A stretch of 63,749 nt of DNA from assembly GCA_902775735.1 (NCBI GenBank), contig CACYNH010000010.1, positions 1-63,749 on the forward strand, written 5' to 3'. The first letter of the stretch is position 1. Every line of letters begins with the position of its first letter. A model generated the notes under the pieces. It saw nothing but the letters and a program-made list of their open reading frames with translations. It ran no database searches and was not told the DNA's origin. The position numbers were made by a program, and so were the translations under genes. The stretch comes from an uncultured Erysipelotrichaceae bacterium. Its GTDB lineage: Bacteria; Bacillota_I; Bacilli_A; Erysipelotrichales; Erysipelotrichaceae. Of the stretch, positions 7,877-16,151 are shown piece after piece.

Positions 7877-9247
7877 ATGACAGACATTCCCTACAAAATC
7901 TATCTTGAAGAATCCGAGATGCCTTCCTCCTGGTACAACCTGAGAGCGGACATGAAAAACAAACCCGCTCCTCTGCTCAATCCCGGCACCGGCAAGCCGA
8001 TGACAGCTGAAGAGCTCGGCGGCGTTTTCTGCGATGAGCTTGTTGCCCAGGAACTTGACGACACAACCCCTTATATTGAAATCCCGGAAGAGATCCGCAG
8101 TTTCTATAAAATGTACAGACCCTCACCGCTTGTACGCGCGTACTGCCTTGAGGAAAAACTGCAGACACCGGCAAAGATCTACTATAAATTCGAAGGCAAC
8201 AACACATCAGGCAGCCATAAGCTCAACTCCGCGATCGCCCAGGCCTACTACGCCAAGAAGCAGGGCCTCAAGGGCGTCACAACCGAAACCGGCGCCGGCC
8301 AGTGGGGCACAGCTCTTTCCATGGCATGCGCTTATCTCGGTCTTGACTGCAGAGTCTACATGGTAAAGATCTCCTATGAACAGAAGCCGTTCAGAAGAGA
8401 AGTCATGCGCACCTATGGCGCCTCAGTCACCCCGTCCCCTTCGATGAACACGGAAGTCGGCCGCAAGATTCTTGCGGAACATCCCGGCACCACCGGTTCC
8501 CTTGGCTGCGCGATCTCTGAAGCGGTCGAAGACGCGGTCACACATGAAGGATACCGCTATGTTCTGGGCAGCGTGCTCAACCAGGTTCTTCTGCACCAGT
8601 CGGTCATCGGTCTTGAGACAAAAGCGGCCATGGACAAATACGGCATCAAACCGGACATCATCATCGGCTGCGCCGGCGGCGGCTCCAACCTCGGCGGTCT
8701 GATTTCCCCGTTTATGGGAGAAAAACTCAGAGGCGAGGCGGACTACCGTTTCATCGCTGTCGAACCGGCTTCCTGCCCGAGCTTCACAAGGGGCACATTC
8801 GCGTATGATTTCTGCGATACCGGCATGATCTGCCCGCTCGCGAAAATGTATACGATCGGCTCCAGCTATATTCCCGCGCCAAACCACGCCGGCGGCCTGC
8901 GCTTCCACGGCATGAGCCCGGTGCTCTCCCAGCTTTATCATGACGGTTTCATGGAGGCAGTCGCGGTAAAGCAGACCGACGTCTTTGAGGCGGCTGAATA
9001 CTTCGCCCGCTGCGAAGGTATCCTGCCGGCCCCGGAAAGCTCACACGCCATCCTGGCAGCCATCAACGAAGCGAAGAAGTGCAAAGAAACAGGCGAGGAA
9101 AAAACCATCCTCTTCGGCCTGACCGGCACCGGCTACTTCGATATGGTCGCTTATGAGAAATTCCATGACGGCGGCATGACCAACTACATCCCGACAGACG
9201 AGGAAATCGCGGCTGCGGTCGCAAAACTTCCGAAAGTCGCGGAATAG
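7877..9247 (+). CDS. trpB2: TrpB2-type tryptophan synthase beta subunit
   Basis: PLP enzyme that condenses indole with serine to give tryptophan. Residues before about 110 carry the extra N-terminal segment that marks the TrpB2 class and distinguishes it from the canonical TrpB. The PLP lysine lies in NNTSGSHKLNSA, the conserved ETGAGQWGTA follows, and the phosphate-binding loop is CAGGGSNLGG. The length of 456 residues fits TrpB2. The start at 7877 has AAAGGAGA 7 bases upstream; frames reaching further up run into the T-box terminator. No trpA or other trp gene is near, so it probably salvages free indole. It is regulated by tRNA-Trp through the leader. Confidence 0.95.
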   Translation: MTDIPYKIYLEESEMPSSWYNLRADMKNKPAPLLNPGTGKPMTAEELGGVFCDELVAQELDDTTPYIEIPEEIRSFYKMYRPSPLVRAYCLEEKLQTPAKIYYKFEGNNTSGSHKLNSAIAQAYYAKKQGLKGVTTETGAGQWGTALSMACAYLGLDCRVYMVKISYEQKPFRREVMRTYGASVTPSPSMNTEVGRKILAEHPGTTGSLGCAISEAVEDAVTHEGYRYVLGSVLNQVLLHQSVIGLETKAAMDKYGIKPDIIIGCAGGGSNLGGLISPFMGEKLRGEADYRFIAVEPASCPSFTRGTFAYDFCDTGMICPLAKMYTIGSSYIPAPNHAGGLRFHGMSPVLSQLYHDGFMEAVAVKQTDVFEAAEYFARCEGILPAPESSHAILAAINEAKKCKETGEEKTILFGLTGTGYFDMVAYEKFHDGGMTNYIPTDEEIAAAVAKLPKVAE

Positions 9248-9258
9248 GAAAAGATGGG

Positions 9259-9287
9259 AAAAGAAACTGTAATGGTTTCTTTTCTTT
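9259..9287 (+). terminator. terminator of trpB2
   Basis: The stem AAAAGAAAC/GTTTCTTTT has a seven-base loop and is followed by CTTT; the poly-T is partly within the stem. Confidence 0.65.
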
Positions 9288-9430
9288 ATGGAAGGCATGT
9301 TTGTCATGATTTACTGCATGGCGAGGATATTTGTGAATATTTGGATTTCCTACAAAATAACAGCCATAAAAATCACGATTCAAGGCGCGGAAAACCGTCC
9401 AAAAACGCTAAATAAGTCAAGGGAACGCAA

Positions 9431-9460
9431 TTGACTTATACCCTTGTAAAATCATATAAT
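9431..9460 (+). promoter_or_regulatory. strong sigma-A promoter of gap
   Basis: TTGACT (9431-9436), an 18-base spacer and a perfect TATAAT (9455-9460). AAGGAGGTC follows at 9475. Confidence 0.8.
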
Positions 9461-9495
9461 TTTCTTAGCAACATAAGGAGGTCTTTAAAGACAAT

Positions 9496-10536
9496 ATGAC
9501 AGATGTAAGAGTTGCAATTAATGGTTTTGGCCGTATCGGTCGTCTCGCTTTCAGACAGATGTTCGGTGCTGAGGGCTATGAAGTAGTCGCTATCAACGAC
9601 TTAACAAAGCCTTCCATGCTGGCTCACCTGCTGAAGTATGACACAGCTCAGGGTGGCTACTGTGGAAAGATCGGTGAAAACCTCCACACAGTTTCTGCTG
9701 ATGACGAAGCAAACACAATTACAGTCGATGGCAAGACTCTGCAGATCTACAAGGAAGCAGACGCTAACAATCTCCCTTGGGGCGATCTGAAGATCGACGT
9801 TGTCCTCGAATGCACAGGCTTCTACACAAGCAAGGCAAAGGCTTCTGCACACATCAACGCAGGCGCCCGTAAGGTTGTTATCTCTGCTCCTGCAGGAAAC
9901 GATCTGCCTACAATCGTTTACAACGTTAACCATGAAACACTGACAGCAGAAGACACAGTCATCTCCGCAGCTTCCTGCACAACAAACTGCTTAGCTCCGA
10001 TGACAAAGGCTCTGAATGACTATGCTCCGATCCAGTCCGGTATCATGACAACTGTTCATGCTTACACAGGCGACCAGATGATCCTCGACGGCCCGCAGAG
10101 AAAGGGTGACGTCCAGAGAGCAAGAGCTGGTGCTGCTAACATCGTTCCGAACAGCACAGGTGCTGCAAAGGCTATCGGCCTCGTAATCCCTGAACTGAAC
10201 GGCAAGCTCATCGGCGCTGCACAGAGAGTTCCGACTCCTACAGGTTCCACAACAATCCTGCACGCGGTTGTCAAGGCTGACGAAGTTACAGTTGAAGGCA
10301 TCAACGCTGCTATGAAGGCTGCTACAAACGAGTCCTTCGGCTACACAGAAGAAAAGCTCGTTTCCTCCGACATCATCGGTATGAGATATGGTTCCCTGTT
10401 CGATGCTAACCAGACAATGGTCTCCAAGGTCGCTGACGGCGAATTCCTTGTACAGGTTGTTTCCTGGTATGACAACGAGAACTCCTACACATCCCAGATG
10501 GTTCGTACAATCAAGTACTTCTCCAACGTTAAATAA
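9496..10536 (+). CDS. gap: glyceraldehyde-3-phosphate dehydrogenase, type I
   Basis: Glycolytic NAD-dependent enzyme converting glyceraldehyde 3-phosphate to 1,3-bisphosphoglycerate in the cytosol. The Rossmann motif GFGRIGR is at residues 10-16, the catalytic Cys lies in [12 protein letters not shown] (near 160), and the substrate-binding stretch is [13 protein letters not shown]. It has 346 residues. It is monocistronic between its own promoter and terminator; cggR, pgk and tpi are not adjacent. Codon use differs from most neighbours, with many ACA, GCT and CGT codons shared with tuf, as expected for very high expression. Confidence 0.97.
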   Translation: MTDVRVAINGFGRIGRLAFRQMFGAEGYEVVAINDLTKPSMLAHLLKYDTAQGGYCGKIGENLHTVSADDEANTITVDGKTLQIYKEADANNLPWGDLKIDVVLECTGFYTSKAKASAHINAGARKVVISAPAGNDLPTIVYNVNHETLTAEDTVISAASCTTNCLAPMTKALNDYAPIQSGIMTTVHAYTGDQMILDGPQRKGDVQRARAGAANIVPNSTGAAKAIGLVIPELNGKLIGAAQRVPTPTGSTTILHAVVKADEVTVEGINAAMKAATNESFGYTEEKLVSSDIIGMRYGSLFDANQTMVSKVADGEFLVQVVSWYDNENSYTSQMVRTIKYFSNVK

Positions 10537-10553
10537 GAGTTTCTCATAATTGA

Positions 10554-10584
10554 AAAGGAACTGCCCCGCGCAGTTCCTTTTTTT
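10554..10584. terminator. bidirectional terminator between gap and acetyltransferase
   Basis: The stem AAAGGAACTG/CAGTTCCTTT is flanked by A-rich and T-rich runs on both sides. It can therefore serve gap on the + strand and the converging acetyltransferase on the - strand. Confidence 0.85.
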
Positions 10585-10589
10585 GCATT

Positions 10590-11126
10590 TCAGAGTTCTT
10601 TGAATACCGCGCCCGCGGCAATCTGCCCCCAGTGTTCAAGGATCAGATCCCGGTATTCTTCAGCGCTGACTTTCCCGTTGGCGCTGAGCAGTTCATAATC
10701 CACATGGTAGAAGAAATAGCCCACGCCGGTTGGCTCAAAACCGTTATGGAGATAGAAGTTCTTCCGCTTCAGCCTTTCCTCATAATTGTCCGCTTCTTCT
10801 GTGACCGTTTCGATATCGATGACCACTTTATAATCCGACAGTTCCTTCAGGATACATTTCAGGATTGCCGATCCATATCCCCGGTTCCGCAGGCCTTCCT
10901 CCACTGCCAGATAGCCGAGATAGGCGATATTCCTGTGGATGAAAGTATAGCTGAGCCCGACAAAGACCTCTCCGTCATAATAGGCGTACATCCTTCTTGT
11001 TTCCCCCAGCATCGCGAAAATGCGTTTCCACGGGATCCTTTCATCATCCGGGAAGCTGGCGTCATAAAGCCTGTGGATTTCCTTCAGGATTTCTGTTTTT
11101 TCACTGACTCTTTCAATTCTGAGCAT
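10590..11126 (-). CDS. GNAT-family N-acetyltransferase
   Basis: A single-domain GNAT acetyltransferase of 178 residues. Acetyl-CoA motif A is LRNRGYGSAILKCIL (about 74-88), and RRMYAYYDGEVFVGLSYTF forms the preceding strands. The final YLHNGFEPTGVGYFF is motif B. The substrate is unknown. The start at 11126 is supported by TGAGGAAAAG upstream; an ATG at 11165 would overlap the divergent helicase promoter. It is divergent from the helicase gene, with 62 bases between start codons. Confidence 0.82.
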   Translation of the reverse strand: MLRIERVSEKTEILKEIHRLYDASFPDDERIPWKRIFAMLGETRRMYAYYDGEVFVGLSYTFIHRNIAYLGYLAVEEGLRNRGYGSAILKCILKELSDYKVVIDIETVTEEADNYEERLKRKNFYLHNGFEPTGVGYFFYHVDYELLSANGKVSAEEYRDLILEHWGQIAAGAVFKEL

Positions 11127-11152
11127 TGTCTTTTCCTCAGAAGGATTATAGC

Positions 11153-11182
11153 AGGACACTGCCATGAATATTCCCTTATAAT
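11153..11182 (+). promoter_or_regulatory. promoter of pcrA, positioned for a leaderless transcript
   Basis: AGGACA (11153-11158), an 18-base spacer and a perfect TATAAT (11177-11182). Exactly six bases separate the -10 box from the ATG at 11189 and no Shine-Dalgarno sequence is present, so the transcript would begin at or next to the A of the start codon. Confidence 0.65.
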
Positions 11183-11188
11183 ATTGAT

Positions 11189-13351
11189 ATGTTTGAAGAT
11201 GTACTGGAAGGACTGAATGAAGAACAGCTGCAGGCTGTCACCGAAACGGAAGGATATGTCCGGGTGATCGCCGGAGCGGGAAGCGGAAAAACGCGTGCGC
11301 TGACACGCCGTTTTGCGTATCTTGTCAATGAGCTCGGCATCAGGCCGGGCAATATTCTCTGCGTCACCTTTACCAACAAGGCGGCCAACGAAATGCGCCA
11401 GAGAATCCATCAGCTCACCGGCGATAATGACACCGGCTATATCAACACCTTCCACGGTTTCTGCGTTTCCGTTCTTCAGGAGGATTCCCACGCGGTTTCC
11501 TATCCGAAGAGTTTCCTTGTGCTTGATAACAGCGACATCGACGCGATGCTGAGGATCATCTATGAGGAAAGGGGCCTGACCTTAAGGGACATGACCTTCG
11601 CCAACGCCAGGGATTATTTTGAAATGCGCAAAGGCTTATACGAGCCGGATTACTACCTGCATATGATCCAGATGTCCCTCGAGGATCTGCATCAGAAATA
11701 TCTGGAGGCCACGGAAGTCAATGATATTCTCTTCTATGGCTATCTTTATCAGGAAAAGAAGTGTTTCGGTCTGGACTACAACGACCTGATTTTCTTTACC
11801 CTCTATATCTTTAAACAGAATGAAGAGATTAAGCTGAAGTGGCAGAAGAGACTGGAATATATCATGATCGATGAATTCCAGGACATCGACCCGCCCCAGT
11901 ATCAGCTCATGGAGCAGCTGTGCGGATTCCACGGCAACCTGTTTGTGGTCGGCGATCCCGATCAGACAATCTACACATGGAGAGGTGCCAATGTCAGGTT
12001 CCTGATGGATTTTGATCAGAGATTCATCGGCACAGAAACAATCATGATGATGAAGAACTACCGCTCAACGCCGGAAATCATCAGCTGTGCCAATTCACTG
12101 ATTGAGAAAAACAGGAGAAGAATCAAAAAAGAACTGATTCCGTTATGTGAGCACGGACAGGCCAGCCGCTACCACCATGCCCCCTCAGCCGCGAAAGAGG
12201 CGGAATGGATCGTGCAGGAGATCAAAAATCTCCATGAAAAAGGCGTGGACTACAAGGATATCACGATTCTCTACAGAGCCCATTATGTCACCAGGTCCAT
12301 TGAGGACGCTTTCCTGAAGGAAGAACTTCCCTACGCCATTTACAGCGGCGTACAGTTTTTTGCCAGGGCGGAAATCAAAGACGCCCTGAGCTATCTGAGA
12401 ATGATTGCCCTGAAGGATGATCTTTCTTTCCTGCGGATTGTCAACCTGCCCAAGCGCAATATGGGCGACCGCAGAATCGCCTGGCTGCAGACAAAGGCGG
12501 ATGAAGAACATATTTCCCTCTATGAAGCATTGAAGCTTGGCATCAATGATCCCGTCTTTGCCAATACAAAAGCGGTTCAGTTTATTGATCTGATTGAAAA
12601 ATTCAGCCGGGAAACCGGAGAAAAACCTGTTTCGGTACTGCTGGGGGAGATTCTGGATGAAAGCGGCTATGAGCTGATGTTAAGAACCGAAGGATCGCAG
12701 ACACGTCTCGACAATCTGGCGGAGCTCAAGCAGTCCATCCATGAATATGAAGTCAGCTGCGGTGAGGAAACAGATCTCGTCAGCTATCTGAACCACATCG
12801 CCCTGTTTACAAACCAGGATGTTTCGGAACGCAGAGACCAGATCAGAATGATGACGATTCACGCCGCCAAGGGTCTTGAATTCCCGTATGTCTTCCTGGC
12901 CGGAATGAACGAGGGAATTCTTCCCAGCCGCAAAACGAATACGGAAATGCAGATGGAGGAAGAAAGAAGACTTGCCTTTGTCGCGGTCACAAGAGCGGAA
13001 AAGGGGCTCTATCTCAGCGACGCCGAAGGGCAGAATTTCGACAGATCATCGCGCTATGTTTCCAGGTTTGTACTGGATATCGATAAAAAGTATCTGGAAT
13101 ATGACAATGAACTGAAAGCTGACCTTCTAAAGGAAAGTCAGGATTATATCGCCCGCTCTGAAAAGAATGTGCTGCCTGACGCGGAGGATCTTCCTTTTAA
13201 GGAAGGTGACCGGGTATCCCACCGTGTGTTCGGCGAAGGAACTGTCGAAAGGATCGATTACCAGGAGGAAGCGGTCTTTGTGAAGTTCGACAGAATGCCT
13301 ACATCGCGCGGCATTTCCCTAAGAGCAGCCGGAAAATTGGTGAAAATCTAA
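11189..13351 (+). CDS. pcrA: UvrD/PcrA-type superfamily 1 DNA helicase
   Basis: ATP-dependent 3'-5' DNA helicase for repair and replication restart. Walker A is AGAGSGKT (about 29-36), Walker B with motif II is DEFQDIDPPQY (near 228), and motif III is GDPDQTIYTWRGAN. The C-terminal motifs include TIHAAKGLEFPYVF and AVTRAEKGLYLS. The last 55 residues (GDRVSHRVFGEGTVERID) form the Tudor-like PcrA tail that contacts RNA polymerase. The 720 residues are typical. The start has no ribosome site and lies six bases after a -10 box. No ligA follows, unlike in Bacillus. Confidence 0.92.
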   Translation: MFEDVLEGLNEEQLQAVTETEGYVRVIAGAGSGKTRALTRRFAYLVNELGIRPGNILCVTFTNKAANEMRQRIHQLTGDNDTGYINTFHGFCVSVLQEDSHAVSYPKSFLVLDNSDIDAMLRIIYEERGLTLRDMTFANARDYFEMRKGLYEPDYYLHMIQMSLEDLHQKYLEATEVNDILFYGYLYQEKKCFGLDYNDLIFFTLYIFKQNEEIKLKWQKRLEYIMIDEFQDIDPPQYQLMEQLCGFHGNLFVVGDPDQTIYTWRGANVRFLMDFDQRFIGTETIMMMKNYRSTPEIISCANSLIEKNRRRIKKELIPLCEHGQASRYHHAPSAAKEAEWIVQEIKNLHEKGVDYKDITILYRAHYVTRSIEDAFLKEELPYAIYSGVQFFARAEIKDALSYLRMIALKDDLSFLRIVNLPKRNMGDRRIAWLQTKADEEHISLYEALKLGINDPVFANTKAVQFIDLIEKFSRETGEKPVSVLLGEILDESGYELMLRTEGSQTRLDNLAELKQSIHEYEVSCGEETDLVSYLNHIALFTNQDVSERRDQIRMMTIHAAKGLEFPYVFLAGMNEGILPSRKTNTEMQMEEERRLAFVAVTRAEKGLYLSDAEGQNFDRSSRYVSRFVLDIDKKYLEYDNELKADLLKESQDYIARSEKNVLPDAEDLPFKEGDRVSHRVFGEGTVERIDYQEEAVFVKFDRMPTSRGISLRAAGKLVKI

Positions 13352-13385
13352 TCCATTTAGCAAATTATTTAAAAGCCTGCTAATG

Positions 13386-13417
13386 CAAAAAAGCCTTTGT
13401 TTAAAAGGCTTTTTTTA
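13386..13417 (+). terminator. terminator of pcrA
   Basis: AAAAAAGCCTTT pairs with AAAGGCTTTTTTT around a short AT loop. Confidence 0.8.
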
Positions 13418-13445
13418 TATTCTTACAAAAATGAATTCAAAAAAT

Positions 13446-13472
13446 TTAGCACTTAAGTATTGACAGTGCTAA
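13446..13472 (+). promoter_or_regulatory. CIRCE-like HrcA operator
   Basis: The half-sites TTAGCACTT and CAGTGCTAA are separated by nine bases. They match the CIRCE consensus TTAGCACTC-N9-GAGTGCTAA at 16 of 18 positions, with the two changes at the inner edges. The right half overlaps the -35 box, so bound HrcA would block transcription. Confidence 0.85.
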
Positions 13473-13487
13473 ATATCTGAGTATAAC
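13460..13487 (+). promoter_or_regulatory. sigma-A promoter of hsp20
   Basis: A perfect TTGACA (13460-13465), a 16-base spacer and TATAAC (13482-13487), overlapping the CIRCE element. Confidence 0.8.
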
Positions 13488-13538
13488 TATAGGTGTAAGG
13501 TGAAAGACCTGATAGAAAGTACAAAGAGGTGACTTAAG

Positions 13539-13958
13539 ATGAAGTACACAGTCAGCAGAAACAATGATTTATTCGATGATATTTTCGACAACATGTTCAG
13601 AACACCGACCTACACAAACAACGCTGTCATGAAGACAGATGTTCATGAGAAAGACGGCAAGTATATTCTGGATGTCGAGATTCCGGGATATAAGAAAGAA
13701 GACGTCAAAATCAGCCTGTTCAACGGCACATTGACCATCAGTGCTGAACACAACGAAACCAATGAGGAAAAGGATGCCAAGGGCAGAGTCCTGAGACAGG
13801 AACGCTACAACGGCACATGCACAAGAAGCTTCTATGTCGGCGACACCATCAAGGACACAGACGTCAAGGCTTCCTTCGACAACGGTATTCTGAAGATCGA
13901 GATCCCGACCGAACAGAAGAAAGAAGAAGAAACAAAGAAGTTCATTGATATCCTCTGA
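13539..13958 (+). CDS. hsp20: small heat shock protein, Hsp20 family
   Basis: ATP-independent holdase chaperone of 139 residues. The alpha-crystallin domain spans about residues 32-130, with the EIPGYKKEDVKISLFNGTLTI strand region and the terminal AxxxNGxLxI-type motif ASFDNGILKIEIP. Start fixed by AGAGGTGACTTAAG. Monocistronic, with a CIRCE operator at the promoter, so it is presumably induced on heat or protein-folding stress through HrcA. Hsp20 is more often controlled by other regulators in Bacillus. Confidence 0.93.
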   Translation: MKYTVSRNNDLFDDIFDNMFRTPTYTNNAVMKTDVHEKDGKYILDVEIPGYKKEDVKISLFNGTLTISAEHNETNEEKDAKGRVLRQERYNGTCTRSFYVGDTIKDTDVKASFDNGILKIEIPTEQKKEEETKKFIDIL

Positions 13959-14061
13959 GCAGGAGAACATCAGAAAGGGCAGGCATAAAAACTGCCGCCC
14001 TGATCCCATCTGCGCCTCAGCAGATGTACAGATAACCATGGCGACATGGGTGAAAATGACA

Positions 14062-14093
14062 GCGGCTGCCGGTTTTTGACGGCAGCCGCTTTT
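14062..14093. terminator. bidirectional terminator between hsp20 and adhesin-like gene
   Basis: The stem GCGGCTGCC/GGCAGCCGC has a loop of ten bases and is followed by TTTTCTT. A smaller hairpin ATCTGC/GCAGAT lies upstream, near 14007-14024. Confidence 0.75.
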
Positions 14094-14094
14094 C

Positions 14095-15300
14095 TTATGA
14101 TTCAATCGTAATATCGCCGGATGTGCTCTTCAGGAACACCGACGCCAGCCCGTCGCCGATCACATATTCCCTGGAAGAACGTTTTGTCTCAGGCAGGTCA
14201 GTTTCGTTGGAAACATCGCCGCTGACAGTGCGCAGAACGGCAGTGTAGTCGGTGTCTGTGATCCTTGCGGAGATATCACCGGATGTCGCTGTGCAGCTGA
14301 TATTTTCAATGCGGCCGTCGCAGTTCAGCTCAATTTCGCCGCTGACGGTTACAAGTTCGGTCTGCGGACATACAGCATAGACATCCAGATCGCCGGACAT
14401 GCTTTCAAGACGGAGCCTGTCTGCTCTGTGGCGGTCGACATCGATGTCACCTGACGCGGTTTTGGCTTCCAGGTTTCCGGAGGTTTTGCACAGGCTCAGA
14501 TCGCCGCTGTAAGTGACAAGCTCAATATCCGCGCATTCGGTTTCGTCCAGGTCGATATCACCGGACTTTGTGTCAACCGAAAGCAGCCGGATCCGGCAGT
14601 CATCGAATTCCCAGTCGCCGGATATGGTTTTTCCCTGCAGTGATTTGAGCGTCAGATTGCGCGCCTCCACATCACCGGAAAGCAGGCTGATCCGGATCTC
14701 TTCGACTTCTTCCGGAATTTCAAGCCAGAGATGGGCATTGTCATCCGCTTCAAACAATACAGTTCCTTCACTCTGACTGACCTGAAGATTTGCAACGGAA
14801 GAGGAGAAGAGACTTCGGGTCGGTTTAAAACGGTAAGAGAGGGTGCTGCCGGTGTCAAGGAATACATCCAGAGCACCTTTGCGGGTTCCTTTGATTTTAA
14901 GGACAGTTCCTGCGGGCACATTCAGTTTTCCATCCGTTTCGCCCGGTTTTTCTTCCGATGTATAGGATTCCAGGTTTTTCACGGCGATATTGACGGAATC
15001 GGTGACGATGGAAGACACACTGCGGATGGTGTCATGAAGAGAAGAGGAAAGAGTGTCCAGAGAGGCCCTGAGGTTCTCCTGCTTCTGCTCACGGGCTTCA
15101 TAGCCGAGATTCATCATCCGGATATTCTCCATCACATCGTCAACCGTACCAAGACTGTCGATGATTTCATCTTCACTCTGTCCGTTCTCCAGTCCTTCCG
15201 CGAAATGGCCTTCGAAGGCTTCACAGATCTCATTCTGGAAGTCGGCCGGATAGCCGCGCATCTTTTCCCTCAGCGCGCTGAGATACTCCTGTTTTGTCAT
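14095..15300 (-). CDS. HAAS-domain protein with DUF4097 beta-helix
   Basis: A 401-residue protein. The first 70 residues (TKQEYLSALREKMRGYPADF...GTVDDVMENIR) match the HAAS/DUF1700 signalling-associated domain. After a linker, about residues 165-400 are a DUF4097-type putative adhesin beta-helix in which an SG(D/E/N)-hydrophobic turn recurs 11 times. There is no obvious signal peptide or membrane helix. The start at 15300 has GTGGAG 8 bases upstream and overlaps the stop of padR by ATGA. PadR-HAAS-DUF4097 pairs are common in Firmicutes, where the PadR repressor controls the partner. Function unknown; a cell-envelope stress sensor is a fair guess. Confidence 0.8.
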   Translation of the reverse strand: MTKQEYLSALREKMRGYPADFQNEICEAFEGHFAEGLENGQSEDEIIDSLGTVDDVMENIRMMNLGYEAREQKQENLRASLDTLSSSLHDTIRSVSSIVTDSVNIAVKNLESYTSEEKPGETDGKLNVPAGTVLKIKGTRKGALDVFLDTGSTLSYRFKPTRSLFSSSVANLQVSQSEGTVLFEADDNAHLWLEIPEEVEEIRISLLSGDVEARNLTLKSLQGKTISGDWEFDDCRIRLLSVDTKSGDIDLDETECADIELVTYSGDLSLCKTSGNLEAKTASGDIDVDRHRADRLRLESMSGDLDVYAVCPQTELVTVSGEIELNCDGRIENISCTATSGDISARITDTDYTAVLRTVSGDVSNETDLPETKRSSREYVIGDGLASVFLKSTSGDITIES

Positions 15301-15599
15301 ATAAGATTCTCCACTTTCTTTATAAACTGCAGCCATTCTTCTTTCTGGCTCTGCTGGTATAACCGGCCCTGTTCTGTGAGATGGTAATACTTACGGGCAG
15401 GACCGGAGGATGATTCTTTCAGATAGGTTTCAAGATATCCGCTGTCCCTGAGCCGCTTCAGGATCAGATACAGGGTGCCGGCGGTAACCGCCATTTCCCG
15501 GGAGATCGTTTCAGTCAGCTCATAGCCGTAGCGGTCGCTTTCACGCAGCTGCGACAGGACACAGAGTTCAAGAACGCCTTTTTTAAACTGGGCATCCAT
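15297..15599 (-). CDS. PadR-family transcriptional regulator
   Basis: A short PadR-type winged-helix repressor of 100 residues (subfamily with only one C-terminal helix). The HTH core is LELCVLSQLRESDRYGYELTE followed by VTAGTLYLILKRLRDSGYLETY; the wing YYHLTEQGRLYQ is also clear. A strong AGGAGG ribosome site precedes the ATG at 15599. Transcribed first in an operon with the HAAS-DUF4097 protein, with overlapping stop/start. It probably represses its own operon. Confidence 0.92.
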   Translation of the reverse strand: MDAQFKKGVLELCVLSQLRESDRYGYELTETISREMAVTAGTLYLILKRLRDSGYLETYLKESSSGPARKYYHLTEQGRLYQQSQKEEWLQFIKKVENLI

Positions 15600-15679
15600 T
15601 TGTTTATTACCTCCTGCATATAAAATGTAACACATACTATTATGCATTGCAATATAGTGAGTAAAACAAAATTGTGATA

Positions 15680-15685
15680 TATGAT
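15680..15685 (+). promoter_or_regulatory. -10 box of a leaderless acetyltransferase transcript
   Basis: TATGAT lies exactly six bases before the ATG at 15692. No ribosome-binding site is present between them. Confidence 0.5.
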
Positions 15686-15691
15686 AGAAAC

Positions 15692-16117
15692 ATGATCAGA
15701 ATCGCGGAAGAAAAAGACACAAAAGATGTGCAGGAACTGATTGAACTGCTGGAAAACTGTTCCTTTGACAGTGAAACGTTCGCCGCAATCTTCAAGGACC
15801 AGCTGGCGGATGAAAGATGGACCTGCTTCGTTTATGAAGTCAAAGGGAAAATCCAGGGCTGTCTGAACATGAGAATGGAGGAACAGCTGCACCATTGCGC
15901 AAAAGTGGCGCAGGTTCTGGAACTGATCGTCAAAGAGGACGTCCGCTCAAAAGGAATCGGGTCAAAGCTGTTCGATGCGGCATGCAGGCACGCAAGGGAG
16001 AACGGCTGTGTGCAGATTGAGCTGGAAACCAGCAGCTGGCGCAAACGAGCCCATGCCTTCTATGAAAAAGAAGGCATGAACGATGATCATGTCTTCTATA
16101 CGATGAAACTGAAATGA
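15692..16117 (+). CDS. GNAT-family N-acetyltransferase
   Basis: A compact GNAT protein of 141 residues. Motif A is DVRSKGIGSKLFDAAC (about 82-97), followed by the IELETSSWRKRAHAFYEKEGM segment of motif B typical of the ribosomal-protein/aminoglycoside acetyltransferase type. Substrate unknown. Start chosen at 15692, where conserved sequence begins; an upstream ATG (15674) falls inside the promoter. It appears to be translated without a Shine-Dalgarno sequence. Divergent from padR. Confidence 0.85.
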   Translation: MIRIAEEKDTKDVQELIELLENCSFDSETFAAIFKDQLADERWTCFVYEVKGKIQGCLNMRMEEQLHHCAKVAQVLELIVKEDVRSKGIGSKLFDAACRHARENGCVQIELETSSWRKRAHAFYEKEGMNDDHVFYTMKLK

Positions 16118-16141
16118 TCCCCGCAAAGGGATCATTTTTTT
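16114..16141. terminator. bidirectional terminator after acetyltransferase and asnA
   Basis: The stem ATGATCCC/GGGATCAT is followed by seven Ts. It overlaps the stop codon of the acetyltransferase and also lies behind asnA on the other strand. Confidence 0.8.
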
Positions 16142-16151
16142 CAGATATGGA

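Noticed and set aside
10632..11216. 194-codon + strand frame opposite the acetyltransferase
   Set aside because: It mirrors the - strand GNAT gene, whose acetyl-CoA motif is clear, and it crosses the pcrA promoter and start.
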